A stretch of DNA of 64,000 nt from Theobroma cacao (taxonomy: Eukaryota; Streptophyta; Magnoliopsida; Malvales; Malvaceae): contig NC_030856.1 in assembly GCF_000208745.1 (NCBI RefSeq), forward strand, positions 2,277,659-2,341,658, read 5' to 3'. Position numbers and translations under genes: made by a program. Numbering within the stretch: position 1 is the first letter of the stretch; each line of letters begins with the position of its first letter. The notes under the pieces were generated by a model. It made no database searches, was not told where the DNA came from, and saw only the letters and a list, made by a program, of their open reading frames with translations. This document shows, piece after piece, positions 25,078-36,497 of the stretch.

Positions 25078-25236
25078 TTAGTTATCCTCTGCTTCGTCCA
25101 CGTTCATATATAGAGGTAGTGTGTCTTCCTGATATCCATAAAGCCAAAATACATCGTTGCAGGCGGCCTGATTATCAACTATTTCTTCCTTAGTGATCAA
25201 ACCCTCCCTTCTATCATTCTCAACTTGTTCGGGTGC
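25078..25236 (-). CDS. CNL exon 8: short acidic C-terminal tail
   Basis: Acceptor TTTTGAAG/GCACCCG in phase 0 opens a frame of 52 residues that runs to TAA at 25078-25080. It begins APEQVENDRREGLITKEE and ends VDEAEDN, rich in Asp and Glu. The frame fits the phase of exon 7, and the same acceptor is kept in the scraps at 21260 and 62539. It is non-LRR and of unknown role. It was found by splice-site reading, not by ORF length. Confidence 0.75.
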   Translation of the reverse strand, partial: APEQVENDRREGLITKEEIVDNQAACNDVFWLYGYQEDTLPLYMNVDEAEDN

Positions 25237-28200
25237 CTTCAAAACAAATTAACAAAAAACAAATGACATAAAGCAATAAATCAATACTGTTTTAATTATT
25301 TTCTTCTTAAGATGCTAGGGAAGAAAAAGCCAACCATTATTAGTCTTTCTTTTTTCCTGATCTGAGGATGAGTCAATTTGAATCTTGCTTATTGAGCAAA
25401 AAATCATACATCATTTATTAAGTCAAATGTGTGAGAATTATTATTAATTAATTTATTTTAGAAGATAATTAATTTCACGTTTGATTTTTATGAATATATA
25501 CGAGAGTTTTACAAAAATATTAGTAGATATTCCTTCCATCCCATTATGGTTATCTTTCATAACATTTTCAATCAAACGAATTCAACTTTAATTATTATTT
25601 TCCATAATGTATATCTCATCGTTAGTTCTATCAATATCATTGTCAAGAACGACAAATTAAGCATAACAAAAGAAAAAGCTGAGTGGGTACCTCTGTTATG
25701 GCATGCACAACACGTTTTGAATCAATGCTGAAGCTTGTATTCAACTTGGGGCATTCTTTTACTTCAGCATAATGCATACAGGGGAATCGAAAATGGTAAC
25801 CCTGAGACAAACTCTTGAGGCTTGGCAGCTCTTTAAGAAGCAGTCCTTGCAAGTTAGGGAGCACTATTCCCTTCTGATCATCTTCAACGTCTAAGTTAAA
25901 GACTCGCTCAAGTTTAGAGGCCCCATCAATTGAGATGATCTTGACTTTTGAAGGAGAACAGGTGATACTAAGAGGAAATAAGCTTTTCAAGTTGCTGCAC
26001 TTATAAATTCTTATAATTTCAAGACTGGGGAAGGATATAGGTTGGAGATGAGCCTGTGATGATGATGCTGAAGTTTGATCCATTTCAATGATTTGTTCCA
26101 ATTCCTCACAATGATTTATCTCCAAATGGATCAAATGCGGCAAATTTCGAACAAGCATAGGAGAGAGGAGGTATTTCAACCTATTACACTTTGACATATG
26201 TAACCATCTAAGACATTGAAGGCTTGCAACTTGGATGGGACCCTGCAACTGATGTAAATGCTCTAGCTGTATATTCTCTACCCTTGAGAAGAATTGTCCA
26301 GCTTGCATTTGAAATATCTTCACACAATTTCCAACAGTTATATATTCCAAATTTACTAAACTCCATCTTGATTGAGAATTAATTGTGTTGCACCCCTTGT
26401 CATTTCCCAAGTCAGAGAGGTATAATTCCTGCAAAGATATTAAAATATCTTAATTTCATTAGAAATTGAATAAATTACAAAGGTCCAACATATTGTTACA
26501 TAAATATTGAAAGAGAAAAGTGCCTTGAATCCCAAAGAAAGTACACATCACTCTATGCATCTAATGCCTCATAAATCAAGCAATTACTTTAATATTTGTT
26601 TGATTATAAGTTTACACTGTGAAACTTGATTACAAAGGTCGATTAACATATGACTTGAAGAGTACAAAATCGAAAGCGAACCTTTTTTGTATGAAATGAG
26701 GGAAATAGCAATTTTTTCTGTATATCAATCTGGAAATAGCACCCAGTCGTGCTTAGTTCAGTATAAGTGCAAACAAAGTGGGGAAGGTATTTTTTTTGTT
26801 TACAGGTTCTTGGATGGGGAGATTTTGTACTGATATTATATCTATTGCTACATTTCAGGGGTGATGTTCTGATCGCCCATATTAATGCATATTAACTTTC
26901 AGATAAAAAAACGAAAAAAATCAGAATTAACTTCTAAACTAATGTGCTATTCTTTTTTTTGCTTTTAATTCATGAGTTTTGATTTTTATATTCATCAAAA
27001 ATAAAGAGTATAAAATTATTTTAATGGCAATTTTAAGATATCGTTGAATTAGTTTATGAAGGTTGAAAAGATTTGAGTCCAAAGCAAAATCTGGAACCAC
27101 AATTGAGGGAAAAGAGTATAAAAAAAGTACCTTTAGTTGAGCCTGCTGGTTAACTTCTTTTTGAATGGTGAAATTTGACAATTTAAGACAATTGAAAACT
27201 ACCAACTTCTCCAAGGAAGGCGCTGCAATGAGAAAATTTTTCCGAGCAAAAGCAACTCAAATTTATCAAGTTTCCAAGCCGGAGATCTTGTAGGCAAGGG
27301 AGCACAATGGCACGACCAACTCCATTCTCTTCTTTTGTCACATTGAACAGTTGTTGTAACTGAGGAGAATTGCTTATCCAAACGAATTTCAACCGTGGAA
27401 GAACTTGAGCCAATGGAGTTTGAAAAACATATTCCAATTTTGGACAATCACTTATGGTAAGAGTTTCCAATTTTGGCAAGAGCGGAGAATAGGGATGGTC
27501 TTCTGATTCTATTTCATCATCAAATTCCAACTCAGTGATAATGTGTTGGAGTCCATTGCAATGATCTATCTTGAGTTGTTCAAGGAGCACCAAGCTTTGA
27601 GCAAGGAATGGTGAGAAGAGATATTTCAATCTATTGCAATAACTAATTTCTACAAACATCAAGCTTTGGAGGCTGACAAAATGGGTGGACCCTTTCCATA
27701 TCAACTTCAATTCTGGTAATGAGTGCAACTCCATGAGTGTTAAATTTGACAGCAGTGGTCCTTGATTTTCTTTTGTATCATGTAGAATCTCATCTGTCTG
27801 AAATACTTCTTGCAATTGGCCACAATTAATAACTTTCACTTCCTTTAGATTTTGTAGCATAGGAGATAAAGAGACCATTTCCATGCAATTCGTTGCTTCC
27901 AACTTCTCTAGTTTTTGTAGAAATCCCTTTGGAATCAGACCGTTGCACAACATTTTCAAACCAGTCATTTCTTCTATGACTAATTCCACCAAATTGAAGA
28001 ATGTATTGGTTGAGACATGGCCTTGTGTTGTATCAATCAAGCATTCCAGCTCCTTGCCATCTTTAATTAGAAGAAAAGTTAATTCATTCAGTCCCTTTGG
28101 ATCCACATTTGGAACCAGATTTTTCTGATACATGACTCCTTTCAGCGTAAGACTTTTGGCATTGTATAATAAATCCTTCATGGCATGCAATCCAAGGTCC

Positions 28201-31200
28201 TGATAAATTCACAACAAAATGCTTAGTCAGGCAGATTTTGTGCTGGTATCTACATTGCTACAGTGGTGTAACACCTCAAAATCCTTTTACACATTTCAGG
28301 GGTGATGTTCTGATCACCCATATTGATGCATATTAACTTTCAGAAAATCAGAATTAACATGCTAATTAATATGCAATTCTTTTTCTCACAGCAATTTTAA
28401 GATACCGTCGGATTAGTTTATTAATGTTGAAATATTTGAGTCAAAGGCAAATTTTAGAGCCACAATTGAAGGAAAAGAGTATAAAAGAAGTACCTTTAGT
28501 TGAGCTTGCTCGTTAACTTCTTTTTGAATGGTGAAATTTGTCAATTTAGGACAGTCCCAAAATACTAAATTCTCCAAGGATGGCGATGCGATGAGAAAAT
28601 TTTCTGAGAAAAAGCAACTCAAGTTTATCAAGTTTCCAAGTTGTAGCTGTTGTAGGCAAGGGAGTGCAATGGCACGATCAACTCCATGCTTTTCTTTTGC
28701 CACATTGAAGACTTGTTGCAATTGAGGAGAATCGCTTATCGAAACGAATTTCAATCGTGGAGGAACTTGAGCCAAAGAAATTTGAAAAACATATTCCAGT
28801 TTTGGACAATTACTTATGGTTAGAGTTTCCAATTTTGGCAAGAACGAAAAATGGAGATGGGCATTTGTTTCTATTCCATCATCATAGACCAACTCGGTGA
28901 TAATGTGTTGCAGTCCATCACAGTGATCTATCTTGAGTTGTTGTAGCAGTACCAAGCTTTGAGCAAGGGATGGTGAGAAGAGATATTTCACGCTGTTGCA
29001 AAAACTAATTGCTAAATACTTCAGGCTTTGGAGGCGAACAAAATGGGTGGACCCTTTCCATATCCACTTCAATTCTGGTAATAAGTGTAGCTCCATAAGT
29101 GTTAAATTTGACAGTAGGGGTTCTTCTGTATCACGAAGAAGCTCATCTATTTGAAATACTTCTTGCAACTGGCCACAATTAATAACTTTCACTTCCTTTA
29201 GATCTTGTAGCGCGGGAGATAAAGAGACCATTTCCATGCAATTCGTTGCCTCCAACTTCTCTAGCTTTTGTAGAAATCCCTTTGGAATCCGACCGTTGCA
29301 CAACATTTTGAAACCAATCATTTCTTGCATGACTAATTGCACCAAATTGAAGAAGGCATTGGTTGAGACATGGCCTTCTGTTGTATCAATCAAGCATTCC
29401 AGCTCCTTGCCATCTTTAAGTGCAAGAAAAGTTAATTCATTCAGTCCCTTTGGATCTACATTTGGAACCAAATTTTTCTGATACATGACTCCTTTCAGGG
29501 TAAGACTTTTGGCATTGTATAATAAATCCTTCATGGCATGCAATCCAAGGTCCTGATAAATTCACAACAAAATGCTTAGTCAGGCAGATTTTGTGCTGGT
29601 ATCTACATTGCTACACTGGTATAACACCACAAAATCCTTTTATACATTTCAGGAGTGATGTTCTGATCACCCATATTAATGCATATTAACTGTCAGAAAA
29701 TCAGAATTAGCATGCTAATTAATATGCAATTCTTTTTCTAACAGCAATTTTAAGACACCGTTGGATTAGTTTATTAACGTTGAAAGATTTGAGTCAAAGG
29801 TAAAATCTAGAACCACAATTGAAGGAAAAGAGTATAAAAGAAGTACCTTTAGTTGAGCTTGCTCGTTAACTTCTTTTTGAATGGTGAAATTTGTCAATTT
29901 AGGACAGTCCCAAAATACTAAATTCTCCAAGGATGGCGATGTGATGAGAAAATTTTCTGAGAAAAAGCAACTCAAGTTTATCAAGTTTCCGAGTTGTAGC
30001 TGTTGTAGGCAAGGGAGTGCAATGGCACGATCAACTCCATGCTTTTCTTTCACCATATTGAAGACTTGTTGCAATTGAGGAGAATCGCTTACCCAAACGA
30101 ATTTCAATCGTGGAGGAACTTGAGCCAAAGAAATTTGAAAAACATATTCCAGTTTTGGACAATTACTTATGGTTAGAGTTTCCAATTTTGGCAAGAATGG
30201 AGAATGGAGATGCGCGTTTGGTTCAATTCCATCATCACAGTCCAACTCTTTGATAATGTGCTGCAGTCCATAGCAGTGATATATCTTGAGCTGGTCAAGA
30301 AGCACCAAGCTTTGAGCAAGGGATGGTGAGAAGAGATATTTCAAGCTATTGCAAAAACTAATTTCTAAAATCTTCAGGCTTTGGAGGCGAACAAAATGGG
30401 TGGACCCTTTCCATATCCACTGCAATTGTGGTAATAACTGTAGCTCCATAAGTGCTAAATTTGACAGCAGCGTTTCTTCTGCATCATGAAGAAGCTCATC
30501 TATTTGAAATACTTCTTGCAACTGGCCACAATTAATAACTTTCACTTCCTTTAGATCTTGTAGTGCGGGAGATAAAGAGACCATTTCCATGCAATTCGTT
30601 GCTTCCAACTTCTCTAGTTTTTGTAGAAATCCCTTTGGAAACTGACCGTTGCACAACATTTTCATACTAGTCATATCTTGTATGACTAATTCCACCAAAT
30701 TGAAGAAGGCACTGGTTGAGACATGGCCTTCTGTTGTATCAATCAAGCATTCCAGCTCCTTGCCATCTTTAAGTGCAAGAAAAGTTAGTTCATTCAGTCC
30801 CTTTGGATCTACATTTGGAACCAGATTTTTGTGATACATGACTCTTGTCAGGGCAAGACTTTTGACATTGTATAATAACTCCTTTACTGCATTAATTTCA
30901 ATGTCCTGATACATTCACAACAAAATGAAAGATATGAGAATAATATGAATAAAATTTAAAGATCTGGGCCAAAAAAAATATCTTTTCCAATGAAAGCTTA
31001 TTAAAGTCAAAAAATAAACCAAAGCTTAGAGTATCAATAGTGTATATTACACTTACGAGTAGATGTGAATGTAGTAAAAATTATTGATGGAAAATATGTT
31101 TTTTTATGAGATAAATAATCAATTTATAATTACCAGAAGTAAAACTGAAACGAACACAATGTTAAAGGAATTACTTTCAACTGATATTGCCACGTAAGTC

Positions 31201-34200
31201 CTTGTTGATTTTGGGAATGACTCATTACTTGGGGTCGGGCACCAACATTGGAAGCTTCCAACCCTTTGAAAGATGGCAACTTGACAAAACAGTTTCTTGG
31301 ACAAAAGCTCCTCAAGTTTTCTAAGTCTTCAAGTCTTAAAAACTGTAATTTAGGGAGCATAATATCGTGCTTATCCTCTTCTTTTGCCATGTTGAAGACA
31401 TGCATTAGTTGAGGGCAATCAATTATCTGAACTGATTCCAAGTACGGAAGTCCTTGAGCCAAAGTGATGGGAAACACATATCTCAAACTTTTGCAACTAG
31501 CTATCTCAAAAGATTTTAATTTTGGCCAGCACAGAAGAGAGCGATCCTTGTTTGAAACTATTTCATCACCATTTTCTGCTTCCATGATTAAATGTTTCAA
31601 GGAGTTGCTTTCCTTTATCTTGAGTTCTTCCAGATGCACCAAAGCTTGAGCAAGGGTAGGTGAAAAGAGATATTCCAATTTAGAACATGAACCAATTCTC
31701 ATAGTTTTAAGGCTCTTGAGCTTAACAAGATGGGTGGGTTCTCTCCATATGCACCTCAATTCTGGTACAGACTCCAACTCCAAACAAATTAAATTTGAGA
31801 GTGGTGGTGCCTGATTTTCCTGACATAAAAAAATTTATTGATTAATAATTATTTAAATCTGAATTAATTGCACTTGTTCAAAAAAGTACTTAAATATTAA
31901 CGACATACATTTTTAAAAAATTTAAAAGGAAGTGTAAAAAACCATAATTTACAAAGATTAGAACAGATGATTACTCATATATTTGATAATTTAACAAAAA
32001 GAAAAAGTAATTAGATAAAGAACAGATACTAGAATTATTAAAGGAAAAATGGAGAGATAAGAGGTACCTCCAGCTCAGCCATATCTTGGGCAAAAGCAAA
32101 GACTTGCTCTAATTTCTTGCATGCAGATATCTTGAGTTGTTCAAGATGCAACAAACTTTGAGCAAGGCAAGGTGAGAAGATAGATTTCAGTTTATCACAA
32201 CCATCAACTTTTACATCTTTCAGACTTTGTAGGCTCACATAATGAGTTGGCTCTTTCCATATACTCTCCAATGCCGGTAATGACTGCAGCTCCAAGCTTC
32301 TTAAATTTGAGATTGACAGCATCTGACCATTCATTTGAAACACTGATTGCAACTGTCCACAATCGCAAATGATCAATGTTTCTAAGTTTTGTAAGAAGCT
32401 ATTCGGTGATTGACCATGGCATAACTCTTTCAAAGAAGTCATTTTACCAATGTCTAAGTTCACCAAATTAGAGAATGCAGTGGTTGGACTCTGTTCCCAT
32501 GTTGTATCAATCAAGCATTCCAAATCATCGCAAGATGTAAGCTGAAGAGAAGTTAATTCATTTAGTCCCCACTGATCTACATTTGGGACAACAGTTTTGT
32601 GTTCCATGACTTTGAACAAAGTCAGCTTTTGCACATTGGGAAACAGCTCCTTAAATGCATTTAATGATGAGCAATCACTAATTGTCAATATTCTCGAGAT
32701 ACGCTTCTCCGGAAATTCAATATATGCATTTACTGCTATACTGTAGCTTTGTAGTTTAGGGAACACAAAGTTTTCTTGAAAACATTGATCAGTAGAAACA
32801 ATCAATGTTAATGTAGTCAAACGAGACAATGAATTCAACTCCAGTAAGTTAGCATTGTTGTCTCTCGGAACGTGTAGCTCTTGGAGTGACGTTAACCTGT
32901 TACACACAAATATGAAATATCATTAAGGCTGAAATAACACATTCAAGCAAATGATAAAAATGGCTAAGTAATGAAATGAATAAGATAACATGCTTAGAGA
33001 AAATGTGTGCATTCCAACCAAAAAAGGCGAGCTTCCATGAACAAGAACAGATCACAAAAAGCATAAAAAGTAGTCCAATCATGATACTGCAGACCAAATG
33101 GAGTAGCATGAATCCAGGATACTAATCAAGCATGACAAATCATCGAAGACAGAGGCCATAGAAACAAGAGACCAACATATCAAACAGTCTCATAAAAATC
33201 CAACAAGGCAAAGGTGAATATATTCGCACAATCAGATTGCCAGCGGGAAACAACAAAATTAAATACTTAACTAAAAACAATAAGATAAACAGTTTTAATG
33301 ACATTTAAGTATTACCTTGATAGCAAGTTAGGGGGGACATTGATGGGTCCATCTCCAAAGCAAGAAAAGTATAGTGACTTCAGTTTACCCAACTCCACTA
33401 ATTCTTTAGGTAGCTCTTCAAGATCAACTTTAACCAATTCCAAAAACTCAAGGTCTTTCAGATTTCTCAATGATGAGATGTCCTCAAGTAGGTGACACCT
33501 TCTAATGGATAGAGTTCGAAGATTTGTTAGGAATTGAAACGCTTTCATTGAGAATTCAAAACGTACAAGAACTAAAATTCGGAGGGTTTTCATTCCTTCA
33601 AAAAATGTACTCGGGACTATTTGGTAATCCGTTCCCGATAAAATCAAAGTCTTGAGTTTTGAAAATTCTAATCTCTCAGGAAAATTATCTATCTTACTAT
33701 TCCATAAGGAGATTGCTGTATAACAACCAAAATTTTCACTGTTAGGCCATTCCGTCAACTCATTTTTTACCATGAACATTTTTTCCCCTGTGGATGTTAT
33801 CCAATGAGCAAAATCACGAACCACATCATGCATTTTTACAGATTCTTCATCATCAGTTTCCAATAACAAACCAGACTTTTGAAGTTTTGATAGTGCTAGA
33901 CGAATTTCCCTCCTTAAATCTTCAATTAAGTTAATATCACAAAACAATCCCAGACCAAGTCCAATTACTGTCAACCGCTCACTATCAATCTCATAATCTT
34001 CTGGAAAAAGAGAACACAACAAGAAGCAAGACTGGATATTGTCTTCCTTCAAATAATCATAACTAAGCTGAAGGCAGCTATAGATATCTCCACAAACATC
34101 TTGATTATCCAAAGGTCTTGAGTCCTTGAGTCGTTGATTTGCTGCTATCCACCCATCTAGACTTTCACCTTTTAGAGCATTTGCCACAGTTACAATTGCA

Positions 34201-35237
34201 AGAGGCAAACCCTTGCATTCACGAGCAACCTCCTTGGCTACATCGTTCACGGTGAGAGAGACATGTTCTAGACTAGCATTATCTTTGAATAAAGCCCATG
34301 CTTTATCTTCAGATAAGATTTCCAGTTCAAATTTCTCTTGACAATTCATTTGAATACAAACTTGTTGAAGACGTGTAGTTAGAAGAATTTTGCAACCCTC
34401 GTGTTCACCGCCGAATGGAATTCCTATAGTTTGCAATTCAAGTTTTTTCCAAACATCATCGAGAATTATGAGAATCTTCTTCTCGCCTTTTAATCTCCGC
34501 CATAACTCTTCTGCTTTTCCTTCTTTCGAATTTTTCTCGAATTTTAAACCAAAGATATCTGCAATTTTATCTTGAATTTTGTTGATGTCTGGAGTTTGGG
34601 ACACTGTAACAATCACAACTTTATCAAAGAGCTTTTGTTCCTTTTCCTGTACTTGCTTACCCACTACTTCCGCCAAAGTTGTTTTACCCACTCCTGGCAT
34701 TCCGTACAATCCAATCATGTTCACACCATCACTTTTTAAAGCCTTCATGATCCCATTGAAAGCTGAATTTGAAGATTCGGAAGTCATGAAATCCTTGGGT
34801 AGTAGGAACTCTATTCCTTGAAGAGGAGGACGCTGGCCGACTCGTTGAAAATTATAAGTCTCTATAAGTTTAGAGATACAAAGTGTCTTCTTCGCTACTT
34901 TGATACTTAAGCAGTATCGCCAGCCGCAACTAGGACACCAATTGAAACACGTGTTACGTTCTATTTCTTCATCCAAACTCTGAGCTTCATCCAATTCTTT
35001 CTCTGCCTTTTCTAGCCACTCCTCAACGCCCTCCTTAATTACCTCAGTTTGCCTTAAAGCCTCATCTCTAGCATCTTTCACCTCATCTCTTTTTGATTTA
35101 AGTGCTTCTAGCTGATCCTTGAATTGCTTAACATTTCTGCCAAAATGGAAAAAGTAAGCAACATAAGGTGAGGCGCATTCTGTTGCCAGGTTCCCCATGT
35201 AATTGGCAATAACAGAGACAAGACATTCGAGAGCCAT
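25078..35237 (-). CDS. Large CC-NB-ARC-LRR resistance gene, eight exons (exon 6 frameshifted)
   Basis: I joined exons at 33316-35237, 32068-32896, 31175-31819, 29847-30905, 28494-29552, 27131-28199, 25691-26428 and 25078-25236. All junctions are GT/AG and keep frame, except that exon 6 is one base too long. The product would be about 2490 residues if that base were corrected, far longer than most CNLs (about 900-1400), because of the multiplied LRR exons. CNL proteins of this At4g27190/RPS5-like class are intracellular receptors that sense pathogen effectors, switch between ADP- and ATP-bound states, and trigger cell death. No clear promoter is recognised. As written, translation would stop inside exon 6, leaving CC, NB-ARC and about 1000 LRR residues, which may still be functional; a sequencing error or exon 6 skipping are alternatives. 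Confidence 0.85.
25691..26428 (-). CDS. CNL exon 7: distal LRR block
   Basis: Acceptor CTTTGCAG/GAATTATAC and donor ACAGAG/GTACCC; 738 bp, phase 0, 246 residues. LRR segments include CNRLKYLLSPMLVRNLPHL and CSNLKSLFPLSITCSPSKV. It ends with ECPKLNTSFSIDSKRVVHA, a segment recognisable in the relic at 62659-62760. It is preceded by a long intron (702 bp) that still carries the tail of a triplication unit. Confidence 0.9.
27131..28199 (-). CDS. CNL exon 6: triplicated LRR exon, copy 3, frameshifted
   Basis: It has the same acceptor (TTATCAG/GACCTTG) and donor (CTAAAG/GTACTT) as exon 5, and starts 1353 bp beyond it. It is 1069 bp, that is nine in-frame bases plus one. The extra base is in a homopolymer: five A (minus strand; plus 27238-27242) where exons 4 and 5 have four. 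The frame changes from CFCSEKF to an early stop (plus 27183-27185). The original frame resumes as LEKLVVFNCLKLSNFTIQKEV up to the donor, so the damage is a single base. It could be a sequencing error, a real knockout or the exon could be skipped. Confidence 0.85.
28494..29552 (-). CDS. CNL exon 5: triplicated LRR exon, copy 2
   Basis: Acceptor TTATCAG/GACCTTG and donor CTAAAG/GTACTTC; again exactly 1059 bp and phase 0. It starts 1353 bp from exon 4, and the intervening introns are both 294 bp and nearly identical, so exon and intron were duplicated together. It is intact, and in its C-terminal third is more like exon 4, while its first residues are like exon 6. Confidence 0.92.
29847..30905 (-). 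CDS. CNL exon 4: triplicated LRR exon, copy 1
   Basis: Acceptor GTATCAG/GACATTG and donor CTAAAG/GTACTTC; exactly 1059 bp, phase 0 at both ends (353 residues). It is first of three tandem exon copies. It is the most diverged at its start (DIEINAVKELLYNVKSLAL against DLGLHAMKDLLYNAKSLTL in the others) and is intact. Confidence 0.92.
31175..31819 (-). CDS. CNL exon 3: LRR block
   Basis: Acceptor ATGTCAG/GAAAATCAG and donor TTGAAA/GTAATTCC, phase 0 at both ends, 215 residues. It has LRRs of the C-x-K-L-x-x-L-F type (CSKLEYLFSPTLAQALVHLE, CPQLMHVFNMAKEED). Its C-terminal part aligns with the second half of the later triplicated exons, so it may be a shorter, older relative of them. Confidence 0.9.
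32068..32896 (-). CDS. CNL exon 2: LRR block
   Basis: Acceptor GTAACAG/GTTAACG and donor CTGGAG/GTACCT. The single leading base completes the codon split after exon 1, giving ...LLSRLTSLQELHVPRDNN. The exon adds 276 residues of LRRs, with segments such as LNELTSLQLTSCDDLECLI and SLKDVKVDGCDKLKSIFSP that set the pattern repeated with variation in exons 4-6. Confidence 0.9.
33316..35237 (-). CDS. CNL exon 1: coiled coil and NB-ARC
   Basis: This exon supplies 640 residues plus two bases of the next codon; donor TCAAG/GTAATAC. An N-terminal MALECL start precedes a heptad-rich coiled coil (about 36-95). NB-ARC motifs are complete: P-loop GMPGVGKTT (179-187), RNBS-A-like LFDKVVIVTVSQ (203-214), kinase-2 ILIILDDVW (255-263), RNBS-B GCKILLTTR (281-289), GLPLA (343-347), RNBS-D CFLLCSLFPEDYEI (404-417) and MHD (469-471). 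The Trp after LDDV marks the non-TIR class. The first LRRs begin at about residue 510. All nucleotide-binding residues expected for function are present. The ATG is supported by the same start in the pseudogene at 16352. Confidence 0.93.
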
Positions 35238-36497
35238 TCTTTGATGATCTGAGACTCAAAAACAATTTGGAAGAGTAAAAAGTTTTGCAAATATAAAACA
35301 AATACACAAATAAAGATGAAAGAATTACTTAATTTGAAAATATAAAACAAATGTCGATGCATCTAAATTTGCGAATATAAAACAAACACAAATAAACTAA
35401 AGAAGAAAAAGATGAAGATTTACGTACCAATCAAATCTATAGATGAACTTTCAGGAGCCAAGACGGTGAAGGTTTTTTTTATTTTTTTGTGTGTGTTCAA
35501 AGAAAACTGAAGTAGAAATGAACTCTGCACTGCAATGAACAGAAGGTCAAGGAATTAAAAACTAACAGACTTTCACTTATCTTCTTTTTAACACGTATAG
35601 ATAATTCTGCTTCTGATAGAAAAGAACAGAGCAAACCAGAAAAAGCAAAGTAAACAGAGCAACTCTTTAAGGCAAGAAGATTTTTTTTTTTTAAAGTATC
35701 GCCATTCTTTTCCTAAAGCAAAGAGGTGAACTTACAAAAAGAAATTAATAGTGGAAAAGGTACTGAAATCCTTTCTGGAAACTTACCTCTCTATTCTCAC
35801 CACTTGAATGTGAAAGGGTAAGAGACAAAACACAAAGTTTCTAGCTCTCTGCTTCACACAAATGCCATGGGTGGAGTGTAACTGTTTAAGATCAAAACAG
35901 TTAATTTGGACATAGAAAATAATTCAGTGCCAATTTTGCAGGCAAAGTTTGCAGATGTATACTCAAATGCAAAAACCAAGACAAAAATAAGCCATCGAAG
36001 AAGAAGATGCACATATATACCAAGGAAAGATGAAGTTTCAGGAGCCAAGGCCAAGCTTTTCTATATTGTTCAAAGAAAACTCAAGTAGAAATCAAGTTTG
36101 AACCGCAATAACCAAAATCCCAGTAGCAAAGGGAATTAAGAAACAACAAATATGTGTCAATCTAAGATGAAAAGAATAACTTAATTTGAAAATAGAAAAT
36201 ATGTGTCAATGCATCTAAACTTGCAAATATCTATACTCAAATGTAAAGCTAAGACAAATAAAGCACAGAAGAAGAGGATGAACATTAACATACCGAAGGA
36301 AATATATATGAACTTTGAGGAGCCAATTAGACCGAGCTTCTATTATGATCCAGCCAAAATATATTACAGAAATTAACAACGTCGATGGAGGTTTTTTTTT
36401 TTCCTTATTTTTTTTTTTTGAGTAGAAAGAAAATTGAAGTAGAAATCAACTTTGCATGCACTGCAATGATCGAAGGGCCAGGAAATTAGAAAACAAC
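35238..36497. other. 5' flank of the large CNL gene
   Basis: No gene is seen. The segment 35838-36140 (CTCTCTGCTTCACACAAATGCC...) is repeated at 7585-7875 and, in part, at 53095-53230. The part 35435-35620 resembles 21440-21720 and 36290-36500. A possible leader-intron acceptor (TCTCAG/ATCATCAAAG) lies just upstream of the ATG, as in the pseudogene. T-runs of 9-12 bases recur (35475, 35680, 36390). Promoter elements cannot be placed with confidence. Confidence 0.5.

Noticed and set aside
27883..30834. Plus-strand frames repeated three times opposite the LRR exons
   Set aside because: They recur only because the exons on the minus strand are triplicated; no independent coding signal.
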